Positions 48,313 to 56,900 of a stretch of DNA of 64,000 bases are shown piece after piece. Positions within the stretch are counted from its first letter, which is position 1. Each line of letters begins with the position of its first letter. The DNA is from Alphaproteobacteria bacterium (GTDB lineage: Bacteria; Pseudomonadota; Alphaproteobacteria; Micavibrionales; UBA2020), in NCBI GenBank assembly GCA_025934695.1, contig JAICWS010000001.1, positions 959,301 to 1,023,300 of the forward strand, given 5' to 3'. The translations under genes and the position numbers were made by a program. The notes beneath the pieces were generated by a model. It saw only the letters and a list, made by a program, of their open reading frames with translations, did not search any database and had not been told where the DNA came from.

Positions 48313-50031
48313 TTACGCACTGGGTCCGGACGGGCGGCGCGGCGGCACGTTCGTCGCCACGGTCACTGGACTTTTCACGCTCGCGTTGGGCGTGACGAAT
48401 GCGTTCTGGAAGTCCTTGCCGGCCTGGTTGATCGTCGCCGCCAGCTGCTTGGCGTTGAGACCGAGGTCCTTCGCGTTACTCGTAAGGCCCCGTTCATAGG
48501 CGGTATAGGCGTCGATCGCGGCCTGGCGCGTCGCGTCGGTGTTGCTCTTGCCCAGCGCCTGGCGCGACTTGTCGAAATTGTTCTTGAGCGTGGCGACCTT
48601 GTCCTGCGCTTCGAAGCGGCGCTCGGCCTGCCAGGTCGAGCCGAAGGTACCTTGCTGCTCGGCTGCCGTCATGTCCCACTGGCTGCCGGAGGGGCGCGCG
48701 GCCTGGCCGCCCTCGACCATGACGTTGTAATGCACGATCTTGCCCACCACCGGGTTACCCTTGGCGTCGAGCACGGGTTTGCCGTTCGCACCCTTTTCGT
48801 ACAGCGGCACGTCGGTCTGCAGATTGTGCTTCGGATCGGCCTTGTAGGCGTCGACGACTTCCTGCGGCAACGGCGCCTTCGTGTTGTCGGTCGTCAGCTT
48901 GCCGAAGCGCGAGGCCTGGACGGTAACCACCTCTTCTTGCGGGCCGCCGCCCGCCTGGCGCCGCGCGAGGACGACGTCGTCGTGCTCCTGCGCTGCGGTG
49001 CGGCCCTTGATCTGCGTGAACTTGCTGGCGTCGCCCGCGCTCTCGAGTTCGCCGAGGGCAACCTCGACGCGTTTTTGCTGCACCTGCGCGTCGGCAGCGA
49101 CCTGCGCTGCCTTCGGGTCGCGCCCGCCATCGGCCATAAGCCCGGTCTGCGTGCCGTGCAGGTTATCGAGCGCATGGACATGGATATTGCCGACGACCGG
49201 GGCCGGGATGACGAACTGGTCCTCGTTCGCGCCGATCTTCGCCGACAGCGTCTTGTCCTCGGCCTGCAGCGCGGCTTTGATGGCCTTCTGGTTATCCGCG
49301 TTGACGAGGTCGACCTGCCCTTTTGCGTCGTGCTTGAGGTTCTTCAACTCCGGATGCGAAGTGGCGGCCAGCTGGCCGATGACCTGGCGCAGGTCGGCCT
49401 GGTTCTTGGTATCCGGCTTAATGGCGGCCAGTTTTTGCTGCGTCGCTTTCTGGATGTTGTAGTTGTCGACCGCGTTGTCGCCGAGCTGAAGATAGGCCGT
49501 GGCGGTGATGCCGCCCGCGGCAACCAGCCCCCGGGTGACCGCAATATGGCCGAGCGTCGCGGCGGCGTTCTCCACCTTGGCCTCGGTCGTGGGACCGCCC
49601 TCGACGAAGGATTTGCCCACGGTCACGAGGTCGGCCGCGTAGCCCAGCTTCATTCCCAGCGAGGACAGATCCATGTCCTTCGTCAGGTCCGCGACCTTCG
49701 GAATATATTTGCTGGCAAGGCCCGCGCCGTTGACGGCCGCGCTGGCGAGGTTGACGCCGGCGGCGAGGGTCGTCGCGAGGCCGTCCTCCATCTTGCCGTC
49801 CTTTAAATCCTGAAACGCCGCGCCGGCATCCTGCACGGCGGTTCGGCCCTGCACGAAGGTTCCGTACAGCGCCGAGGCGTCTCCGATGCCCTCATGTTCG
49901 GTCATGCCGCTGGCGACGCGCAAGGTACCGCCGACCTGGTCGATTGTCGGCAGCGTGGAATGATGCGTGGCGGCGTTCACGGGCGCGGCCGCATTCGCAT
50001 CAGGTGCATTGCCATCCGGTTTGTCGCTCAA
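48313..50031 (-). CDS. Large unknown protein, Ala-rich with hydrophobic middle
   Basis: 572 aa if started at the TTG at 50031 (SD GGAGAG 5 nt upstream, giving MSDKPDGNAPDANAAAPVNA); an ATG 21 codons earlier lacks an SD. The N-terminal third has moderately hydrophobic Ala/Gly helices (LATTLAAGVNLASAAVNGAG, TRGLVAAGGITATAYLQLGD). The middle and end are charged and partly coiled (KATQQKLAAIKPDTKNQADL, RRFEAQDKVATLKNNFDKSR), with a Pro/Arg tail. No signal peptide, enzyme motif or tail motif is seen. The size and position between tail-protein operons make it an effector-like candidate only. Confidence 0.6.
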   Translation of the reverse strand: MSDKPDGNAPDANAAAPVNAATHHSTLPTIDQVGGTLRVASGMTEHEGIGDASALYGTFVQGRTAVQDAGAAFQDLKDGKMEDGLATTLAAGVNLASAAVNGAGLASKYIPKVADLTKDMDLSSLGMKLGYAADLVTVGKSFVEGGPTTEAKVENAAATLGHIAVTRGLVAAGGITATAYLQLGDNAVDNYNIQKATQQKLAAIKPDTKNQADLRQVIGQLAATSHPELKNLKHDAKGQVDLVNADNQKAIKAALQAEDKTLSAKIGANEDQFVIPAPVVGNIHVHALDNLHGTQTGLMADGGRDPKAAQVAADAQVQQKRVEVALGELESAGDASKFTQIKGRTAAQEHDDVVLARRQAGGGPQEEVVTVQASRFGKLTTDNTKAPLPQEVVDAYKADPKHNLQTDVPLYEKGANGKPVLDAKGNPVVGKIVHYNVMVEGGQAARPSGSQWDMTAAEQQGTFGSTWQAERRFEAQDKVATLKNNFDKSRQALGKSNTDATRQAAIDAYTAYERGLTSNAKDLGLNAKQLAATINQAGKDFQNAFVTPNASVKSPVTVATNVPPRRPSGPSA

Positions 50032-50244
50032 ATCCCGCTCTCCACAACAGCCAAGGCCGGAAATTTCGCACTCGCCGGGACTATCCAACTGCAATCGCTG
50101 GGAAACCCGGCCAGCATTATTATTGTATTATGGGATGGGTAAACACCGGCTTAACAAAGCGTAAATGGTGCGGCGCAAGCACTTGATCCCGCGCGATTTT
50201 TCCGGGCATTTTTATTTTATGGTGCGGTTGAATCGAAGCCCTTG

Positions 50245-51126
50245 TCACGGCGCTTTCCCTTTCTTCGCGAAAACGATCGGCTTATGCACGGCGATCGGCG
50301 CGTCCAGTTCGACGGCGGGTTCCCGCTGCTCAGGCGGCTGCGGCTTCGGGCGGCGGCGCGGAGAGTCGGGAAGCCCGGGGAAATTGTATGTGCGGCCGCC
50401 GAACTCGAAGTGCAGGTAGACCTTCGGCGCTGCGTCGAAATCGTCGATCGGGTTTTTTTCGCAGCTGTAAACGCCCATGGCGGCGGTAGGACCGCCCTCG
50501 AGCGATGTCAGCTGGTTGTCGTCGCAGGTGAAGCTCTTCACCATCAACGGCGCCCCAATCAGGGAGGTCAATACATTCTTTGAACAGACATAATCGCCCG
50601 TGACACTGTGGGGTCCGCGCTCGAGCGAGGTGAGCTTGTTATTCTGGCATGAAAAATTATCTGGCACGCGTTCCGGCGCGCCTTTGAGTGATGTCAGCTT
50701 ATTGTCGGCGCAATCATAGCTGCCCCGGACGGTGTCGGGGCCGCCTTCCAGCGTCGCCAGCCGGTTTCCCCGTGCAAAGAAATCTTTGCCGACGAAAGAT
50801 GGCGCGCCTTTGAGAGAAGTGATGCCATTGCCGCAGCAGTTGAATGTCCCCGACACGCGATGCGGCGATCCTTCGAGCGATGACAATCGGTTCCCCTGGA
50901 CAAGGAGATCTCCCGTCAGGTCGACGATGGAAAAATCCGGCAAACGTACGAGATCCTGGTGATGGAGCTCGATCGTGCCCGTGACCTTGATTGTACCGCC
51001 ATCCTGCGGCGATATCTTCAGCTTTGCTTTGAGGGCCCGCAGCTCCTTAATCGCCGCGCGCTGCTGCGGGGTGAGTGCCGGGCGCTTGAGGACCATAGTG
51101 CGGAAGATGTCGCCGAGGTGTTTCAT
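50245..51126 (-). CDS. LRR-like repeat protein with tail motif (third gene of operon)
   Basis: 293 aa from MKHLGDIFRTMVLKRPALTP; the start lies 2 nt after the upstream stop and a longer in-frame extension is rejected. Residues ~45-240 hold about eight ~20-residue repeats (SLEGSPHRVSGTFNCCGNGI, SLKGAPERVPDNFSCQNNKL). Then FEFGGRTYNFPGLPDSP, a basic Pro linker and the tail PIAVHKPIVFAKKGKAP. The solenoid should bind protein or carbohydrate. No signal peptide. Confidence 0.78.
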   Translation of the reverse strand: MKHLGDIFRTMVLKRPALTPQQRAAIKELRALKAKLKISPQDGGTIKVTGTIELHHQDLVRLPDFSIVDLTGDLLVQGNRLSSLEGSPHRVSGTFNCCGNGITSLKGAPSFVGKDFFARGNRLATLEGGPDTVRGSYDCADNKLTSLKGAPERVPDNFSCQNNKLTSLERGPHSVTGDYVCSKNVLTSLIGAPLMVKSFTCDDNQLTSLEGGPTAAMGVYSCEKNPIDDFDAAPKVYLHFEFGGRTYNFPGLPDSPRRRPKPQPPEQREPAVELDAPIAVHKPIVFAKKGKAP

Positions 51127-51128
51127 CG

Positions 51129-51899
51129 TCACATTCCCGGCTGGCGCAGCCGGATCGGGCGCATGACGGCGACCGGCTGTTCGGCGGCGGCGGTTTTGAA
51201 ACTTGCGCCCAGGCCTTCGCGTAGTTCCTGCACGCTCCTGAATTTTCCGAGATCGCACTCGATCCGGCGGACGCTGGCGGGAGCGCCGCTGAAATCCGAT
51301 ATTTTGTTGCCGGTGCAGAACAAGCCGGTGCCGATCTTTTCCGGCGCGCCGTCGAGGGTTTCGAGGCGGTTGTCGGTACAGCTGAAAAGGCCGCCGACCT
51401 GCCGGGGCGCGCCTTTCAGGGAGCCGATCCCGGCCCGGTCGCACCGGAAATTGCCGCCGATTTTTTCGGGCGACCCTTCGAGCATGTCAAGGCGCGTCCT
51501 GCCGCAGTCGAAGTCGCCTCCGACTTCCCGGGGGGCGCCCTTCAGCGAGGTCAGCGGGTTTTGGCAGCAACTGAACGATTTATGAATTTTTTTCGGCGAC
51601 CCGTCGAGCGAGGTGAGCTGGTTATCCGCGCAGGTAAACCAGCCTCCGACCTCGACCGCCGCGAGGTCCGGCAGCCGTTTGAGACGCCGGCTTGAAATAC
51701 CGCGCCGGAAAGAAAGGTCGATGTCGCCGGGCACGAAAATGGTGCCATCCGGTTTTATTTCATAGCGAATGTTGAGACGGTCCAGCGCCTTCATGGCGCG
51801 GTGTGCCGAGCCGCGCGGGGCAAGCAGGGCCCGAAGGTCGGCCCGGATATCGGTCACTGCATCCCGGACGCCGCCTATGACGTCTGCCGCGAGATTCAT
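51129..51899 (-). CDS. LRR-like repeat protein with tail motif (second gene of operon)
   Basis: 256 aa. Helical cap (MNLAADVIGGVRDAVTDIRA), the recurring entry NIRYEIKPDGTIFVPGDIDL, about six repeats (SLDGSPKKIHKSFSCCQNPL, SLKGAPREVGGDFDCGRTRL), then the cap DLGKFRSVQELREGLGASF and the tail PVAVMRPIRLRQPGM. Its ATG overlaps the upstream stop (ATGA). Same architecture as its two neighbours, so the operon arose by duplication. Confidence 0.8.
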   Translation of the reverse strand: MNLAADVIGGVRDAVTDIRADLRALLAPRGSAHRAMKALDRLNIRYEIKPDGTIFVPGDIDLSFRRGISSRRLKRLPDLAAVEVGGWFTCADNQLTSLDGSPKKIHKSFSCCQNPLTSLKGAPREVGGDFDCGRTRLDMLEGSPEKIGGNFRCDRAGIGSLKGAPRQVGGLFSCTDNRLETLDGAPEKIGTGLFCTGNKISDFSGAPASVRRIECDLGKFRSVQELREGLGASFKTAAAEQPVAVMRPIRLRQPGM

Positions 51900-52867
51900 G
51901 GCGTCCTCCCCCGGAGCCGGATCGGGCGCCGGATGGAAATCGGCGCGACTGGGACATTGTACGTCCCGCCCATGCGTTTCTGCAGTTCCTCCGGGCTGTC
52001 GAACTTGCCGAGCTTCCAGACAAGCGCGCCAAAGCCGCGCGGCGCGCCGCTCAGATCCTCGATGTCGTTCCCTTCGCAGAAAAGGGTTTTCCCGACGCTG
52101 TCGGGCGCGCCATCCAGCGCGTCGAGACAGTTGTCGCGGCAGATGAAATCGCCGCCGACCTCGCGCGGGCCGCCTTTAAGCGACACCAGCGTGCCGGCCG
52201 GGCATGTGAAATCCCCGCCGACTTTTTCCGGCGCGCCATCGAGCGTCTGGAGGGGATTCCGCGAGCAGTCGAAATTGCCGCCGACCTCGCGCGGCGCGCC
52301 CTTCAACGATTTCAGCGCGCTCATCTGGCACAAAAAATCCCCGCCGACCTTGTCCGGCGCGCCTTCCAGCGTCTCGAGCGCGTTGTACGCGCACTCGAAA
52401 TTGCCGCTGATGTTGCGTGGCGCGCCTTTCAGCGACGTCAGGCCGCCGGGGCTGCACCAGAAGTGGCCGTGCACGACTTCCGGCGCGCCCTCCAGCGTCT
52501 CGAGCGCGGTGCCGTGGCAGAGAAAGCTGCCGGTTTCCCGCGGAGCGCCCTCCAGCGATTTCAGCGGATTGCCGAAGCAGGCAAACCCCTTGCCAGATTT
52601 TTTCGGCGCGCCTTGCAGCGACGTCAGCTTGTTGCCCCCGCAGTTGAAGCTTCCGCCGACCTCGGCCGCCGACAGATCTGGCAGCCGCACCAGCTTGCGG
52701 AAGGAAAGGTCGATATCGCCAGGCACGAAAATCGTGCCGTCGCGCTTTTTCGTGTAAGGAATGCCCAAGTCTTCCAGCGCCAGCTTCGCGCGCGCGGCCG
52801 AACCGGCCGGCGCGAACTCCCGCCGCAGGTCGCGGACCTTTGCCAAGGCTATGCTTGCGCCCCTCAT
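51896..52867 (-). CDS. LRR-like repeat protein with tail motif (first gene of operon)
   Basis: 323 aa. Helical cap MRGASIALAKVRDLRREFAP, entry GIPYTKKRDGTIFVPGDIDL, about eleven ~20-residue repeats (SLKGAPREVGGNFDCSRNPL, TLDGAPEKVGGDFTCPAGTL), cap KLGKFDSPEELQKRMGGTY and the tail ISIRRPIRLRGRTP. Its ATG overlaps the stop of a 20-aa leader peptide read from L8, so translation is probably coupled to that peptide. Longest of four related LRR genes. Confidence 0.82.
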   Translation of the reverse strand: MRGASIALAKVRDLRREFAPAGSAARAKLALEDLGIPYTKKRDGTIFVPGDIDLSFRKLVRLPDLSAAEVGGSFNCGGNKLTSLQGAPKKSGKGFACFGNPLKSLEGAPRETGSFLCHGTALETLEGAPEVVHGHFWCSPGGLTSLKGAPRNISGNFECAYNALETLEGAPDKVGGDFLCQMSALKSLKGAPREVGGNFDCSRNPLQTLDGAPEKVGGDFTCPAGTLVSLKGGPREVGGDFICRDNCLDALDGAPDSVGKTLFCEGNDIEDLSGAPRGFGALVWKLGKFDSPEELQKRMGGTYNVPVAPISIRRPIRLRGRTP

Positions 52868-52926
52868 GGCGTCGCCCCCGCGCGTGCGGCGGAAATCTTC
52901 GCGGATGTGACGTTGAAAACGGCCAT
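52864..52926 (-). CDS. 20-aa leader peptide coupled to the LRR operon
   Basis: ATG directly after the U-run that follows hairpin II of L8 opens MAVFNVTSAKISAARAGATP, whose TGA overlaps the ATG of the first LRR gene. A similar MAV/MAI start occurs at the same place behind L7 and L9. A coupling or regulatory peptide is likely. No attenuation codon run is visible. Confidence 0.55.
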   Translation of the reverse strand: MAVFNVTSAKISAARAGATP

Positions 52927-52931
52927 AAAAA

Positions 52932-53066
52932 AAACAACCCCAAAAGCAAATTCGGTGGTTGTTTTAACCTTCGCTTTGACCAGCGGCGCGGGAAACCCTA
53001 AACACGCGCCGCCGTAGTAGCTTTGGCCTTGGAGTATTTATACTCGAATGTCTAGCATTATGTCAA
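52932..53066 (-). promoter_or_regulatory. Promoter plus two-hairpin leader L8
   Basis: -35 TTGACA (53061-53066), 18-bp spacer, -10 TATAAA (53037-53042). Hairpin I (52982-53013): GGCGGCGCG / CGCGCCGCT around GTTTAGGGTTTCC. Hairpin II (52932-52965): AAAACAACC / GGTTGTTT, then TTTTTATG. The stem plus U-run also resembles a weak terminator. Confidence 0.78.
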
Positions 53067-53105
53067 ATTGAATTTGGCGCAGAAGTCCCTTCCCGGTCGA
53101 TCCTT

Positions 53106-53255
53106 TCAGCGGGGAGCTTGCGGCTTTGAGGCCTTCGCCAGCTGTGCCGCCAGACCTTCCTCATAGCCTGCCTTCACTTCGGCCAAGGCACGTTTGGCAA
53201 GCTGCGTAAAAAAATCGCGGCGCGTGACGCCGGATTTGTTTGCTGTATTGTCCAT
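53106..53255 (-). CDS. Small hypothetical protein (49 aa)
   Basis: MDNTANKSGVTRRDFFTQLA... to KPQAPR, with SD AGGGGGAT 5 nt upstream. A single charged helix follows the start. The RRDFF element resembles a twin-arginine motif, but no hydrophobic stretch follows, so export is unlikely. -10 TATACT at 53308-53313. Confidence 0.55.
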   Translation of the reverse strand: MDNTANKSGVTRRDFFTQLAKRALAEVKAGYEEGLAAQLAKASKPQAPR

Positions 53256-53560
53256 TGAGATCCCCCTAATTGAACCTGAAAACTTCGCGAATCTTGATGT
53301 CCGACCAGTATACATCAATTTCCATAATTCTGAAATAATTTGTTTTCGCAGAGGGGCAAGTTATTGCTTTAAAACGAATTTCTGTCGGGGACAGCATTCA
53401 TGAAACTCGATTAGAGCGACGCCCAGCGGGCCGAGGGCCAGTCTCGCCCGGCAAATTATTGGAATACATCGAAATTTTTAGTTCCACAGCGAAGCGGAAC
53501 TTTTTTGGGCGACCGGCGTAGGTTCCGCATGCTAGTTCAAATTTCCGGGGTGGAACGGCA
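53256..53560. other. Intergenic region with an orphan terminator
   Basis: 305 bp. Apart from the promoter of the minus-strand 49-aa gene it contains a plus-strand terminator (53480-53506) without an annotated gene in front, so a small RNA starting near 53340-53400 is possible. No coding frame is supported. Confidence 0.4.
53480..53506 (+). terminator. Orphan plus-strand terminator
   Basis: Stem AGTTCC / GGAACT, then TTTTTT. No gene ends in front of it. Confidence 0.6.
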
Positions 53561-53875
53561 ATGAAAGTTGTCAATTCCGAGACTCAATCCATCGATTATC
53601 GTCTGAATATCATGGGCATCCGCATCTGGCAGGACAAGTGCCAGCTGATCGCCCGGCACCAGGGCCGCTGGGCGCCCTTAGGTCCCCGCCATGAGCTTCC
53701 CGTGTTCGTCCCCCGGACGCGCGAGCAGCTTCAGTTCTTCTCCGACGATCCCCTCCGACTGACGGCATACCAATACACGCTGGAACATCCGGATTCCGAC
53801 ATTCCCCTTGCGCTCGGAAAATCCGTGGATTTCGGCTCGATCCTGCGTGTGCCGGCGGTCATTCCCGCGGAATGA
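53561..53875 (+). CDS. Hypothetical protein (104 aa)
   Basis: A soluble alpha/beta protein (MKVVNSETQSIDYRLNIMGI..., WQDKCQLIARHQGRWAPLGP), with conserved-looking Trp and Arg positions but no known family. Convergent with the hybrid kinase; repeat R1 lies in the gap. Confidence 0.55.
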   Translation: MKVVNSETQSIDYRLNIMGIRIWQDKCQLIARHQGRWAPLGPRHELPVFVPRTREQLQFFSDDPLRLTAYQYTLEHPDSDIPLALGKSVDFGSILRVPAVIPAE

Positions 53876-53912
53876 ACTGAAGCGGCTCGTAGCCGCCCCT
53901 CCAGACGCCAAA

Positions 53913-53956
53913 GAAAAAGGAGACACAGTGTTACCTGTGTCTCCCGCTCAGCCAAT
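53913..53956 (-). repeat. Terminator-like repeat R1
   Basis: Stem GGAGACACAG / CTGTGTCTCC, loop TGTTAC, flanked by AAAAA (a T-run on the minus strand) and CGCTCAGCCAAT. It lies just behind the hybrid kinase gene. Five copies occur at 53.9-61.8 kb. Confidence 0.8.
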
Positions 53957-53980
53957 GCCTGAAGAACGCCAGGGTTCCCG

Positions 53981-56900
53981 TTATTTCGCCTTCTTGTCCG
54001 CCGCGACGAGGGTGCGCAGACCCTTGGGATCGACCGGCTTGACGAGATATTCATCGAACCCGGCCGCGAAGGCCTTGGCGCGGTCGGTTTCCTGCCCGTA
54101 GCCCGATACCGCGACCAGCAGGGTGCCGTCGAATTCGGGGCGCGCGCGTAAGTACGCCGCAACTTCGTAGCCGTTCATCTGCGGCAATCCGATGTCGAGC
54201 AGGATGACGTCGGGGTGGAAGGCTTCGGCCACGGTACAGGCGCTCTTCCCGTCGTGCGCGAGCTTGACGGTATGGTTCTCGATCTCGAGCAGCATGCCCA
54301 GCGTCTCGGCGGAATCGATATTGTCGTCGACGATGAGGACGCGTTTGGGCCGGGCCTGCGGCTTCGCCAGTTTTTCCTTGTCGGCCGCCTTTTCCGGCGG
54401 GACTACGAGGGGCAGGCGCACGACGAATTCGCTGCCGCGGCCGAGGCCGGGGCTGAACGCCTCGACTGTGCCGTTGTGCAGCTGCACGATGCGCCGAACC
54501 AGTGACAGGCCGATGCCCAGGCCGCCCTGCGCGCGGTCGAGAGAATGATCCGCTTGTGCAAAAAGTTCGAAGGCGCGCTGGAGCATTTCAGGCGTCATGC
54601 CGACGCCATTGTCGCGCACCGTGATGACTGCCTGGTCGCCGAAGCGCCCAAGACCGAGGTTGATGGTGCCGCCCTCGGGCGTGAACTTCGCCGCGTTGTT
54701 GAGGATGTTGACGACGATCTGCGCGAGGCGCGTCTGGTCGCCCTCGACGAACAGCGGCTCGCGCTGCGTGTCTAATTTAAGCGAATGGTGCTTGGCGTCC
54801 AGAATGGGCTGGCTCGTCTCGACCGCGGTCCTGACGATCTCCCGCAAGTCGACCGGCTCCTTCTCAAGCTTGATCTTGTCGCGCGTGATGCGTGCGACGT
54901 CGAGCAGGTCGTCCAGCAGCTTGCGCATGTGCTGGACCTGGCGGCGGATGATCTCCTGCACGCGGTGAAGCTCGGCGTCCTGCGCGGCCTTGCGGCCCAA
55001 CAGGTGCGAGGCGTTGAGGATGGGCGCCAGCGGGTTGCGCAGTTCGTGCGCGAGCATGGCGATGAAGTCGTTCTTCTGCCGGTCGGCCTCGCGCAGCAGT
55101 TCCTGCGCCTGCTTCTGGCGGTCGATATTGGTCGAGGTGCCGAACCATTTGACGACCTTGCCGTTTTCCTTCAGCGCGACGGCGCGGCGCAGAAACCACT
55201 TGTATCCACCGTCGCCGCCGCGCAGGCGGTATTCGATCTCGAACGGGTCGCCGGTCGCAACCGACTTCGCCCAGCCTTCCATGACGCGCGCACGGTCCTC
55301 GGGGTGGACGGAATCGGCCCAGCCGTTGCCCATGCCGTCCTCGAGCTTCGTGCCGGTGTACTCGAACCAGCGCTGGTTGAAATAATCGAAGCGGCCGTTT
55401 TCGTCGGCGGTCCAGACGAACTGGGGCACCAGCTCGGCCAGCTGGCGGAAGTTCCTGTTGCTGAGATCCAGCGCGTGCTCGATCTCCTTCATCGCGGTCA
55501 CGTCGTTGAAGGTGATGACGACGCCGTCCCGGCGGCCGTCCTGCAGGAAATAAGGCAGCACGCGGCGCACGAACCAGCGCCCGCCGGCGCGGATACTGTA
55601 GTCGACCCGCTTGTCGCCCTTATCCAGATCGGCGGGAGCCGGATAGGGCGGCATGCTTTCCGCGTTATGCGTGATATGCGCGATGGGACGGCCGACGTCG
55701 GTCGGCATGACATTGTAAATCTCGGCGACCGGCTGCGTGTAGCGCTTGATGCGCATCTCCTCGTCGAGGAAGATCGTGCCGATCTGCGTCGAGGTCAGGA
55801 GGTTCTCGAGGTCGGAATTGGCGCGTCCCAGCGCGTCGTTGGCGGCCTGAATTTCTTCTTTCGAGGTCTCCAGCTCCTCGTTCGCGCTCTGCAGCTCCTC
55901 GTTCATCGAGATGAGCTCTTCGTTCGAAGATTTGATCTCCTCGTTCGTGACCTCAAGATCCTGGATGGTTTTTTCGAGGTCGTCGCGGGTCGTGCGCAGT
56001 TCGCGCTCCAGCTGCTCGATCAGCTCTTCCGCGTCGCCGCTATGGGTGCGCAGTTTCGCGTCGGTCGGCACGGGCGCGCCAATATCCTGGAACACGATCA
56101 TGTAGATGCCCGTTTCCTCGCCGATCTGTGGCATGGGCTGGACGGTCAGGCGCACGCGCTGCAGCCCGTCGCCAGTCTCGACCGTCACATCCTCGTGCGC
56201 CACGGTGCGGTGCGACTTGACCGCCTCGCCAAGCGCGGTGCGCAGGGCGACGCGCAGGCCCGCCTTGGCCATCTGCACCACGTTGTTCTGGAAGTTGCCG
56301 GCGGCGAGGCCGAGGTATTTGTCCATGCCGCCCGAGACGCAGAGGACGTTGCCCTCGTCGTTCACCACGACGGCCTTGGGCGAAAATTCATCGAGCAGCA
56401 CGCGCTGCATATAAAGGCTCATGTCCGCGTCGCAGTTGTTGGCCGGGGCCGCCGGCCTCTGGTTGCGCGACCTTTCACCCAGCATGGTGAAGTTCACGGG
56501 GCGCAGCGCCGTCGAGACGCGCTGGGACAGCCTGTGCTTGGCGTCGATGGGCCGGAACAGATCGCGGTGCGCGCTGATGCTTTCGGAAGGGCCGAGCAGC
56601 AGGAAGCCGCCGGGCTTCAGCGCGTAATGGAACAGCGGAATCAGCTTTTTCTGCAGGTGCGGCCCGAAATAAATGAGCAGGTTGCGGCACGAGATGAGGT
56701 CGAGCCGCGAGAACGGCGGATCGCGGATAAGGTCATGCGAGGAAAACAGGCACAGCTCGCGGATTTCCTTGTTCACTGCATATTGCGCGCCCTTGCGCGT
56801 GAAGAAGCGCTTGAGGCGTTCGGGGCTGATCTCTTCCAAGATCGAGGCCGGATAGACGCCGTTGCGGGCGACGTTCAGCGATCGCTCGTTGATGTCGGTC

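Noticed and set aside
52932-52965. Hairpin II plus U-run of L8 as a plain terminator
   Set aside because: The stem is AT-rich and only 8 bp, other copies lack the U-run, and coding sequence follows immediately; attenuation remains possible but a simple terminator is unlikely.
53106-53255. RRDFF at the start of the 49-aa protein as a Tat signal
   Set aside because: No hydrophobic segment or cleavage site follows the arginine pair.
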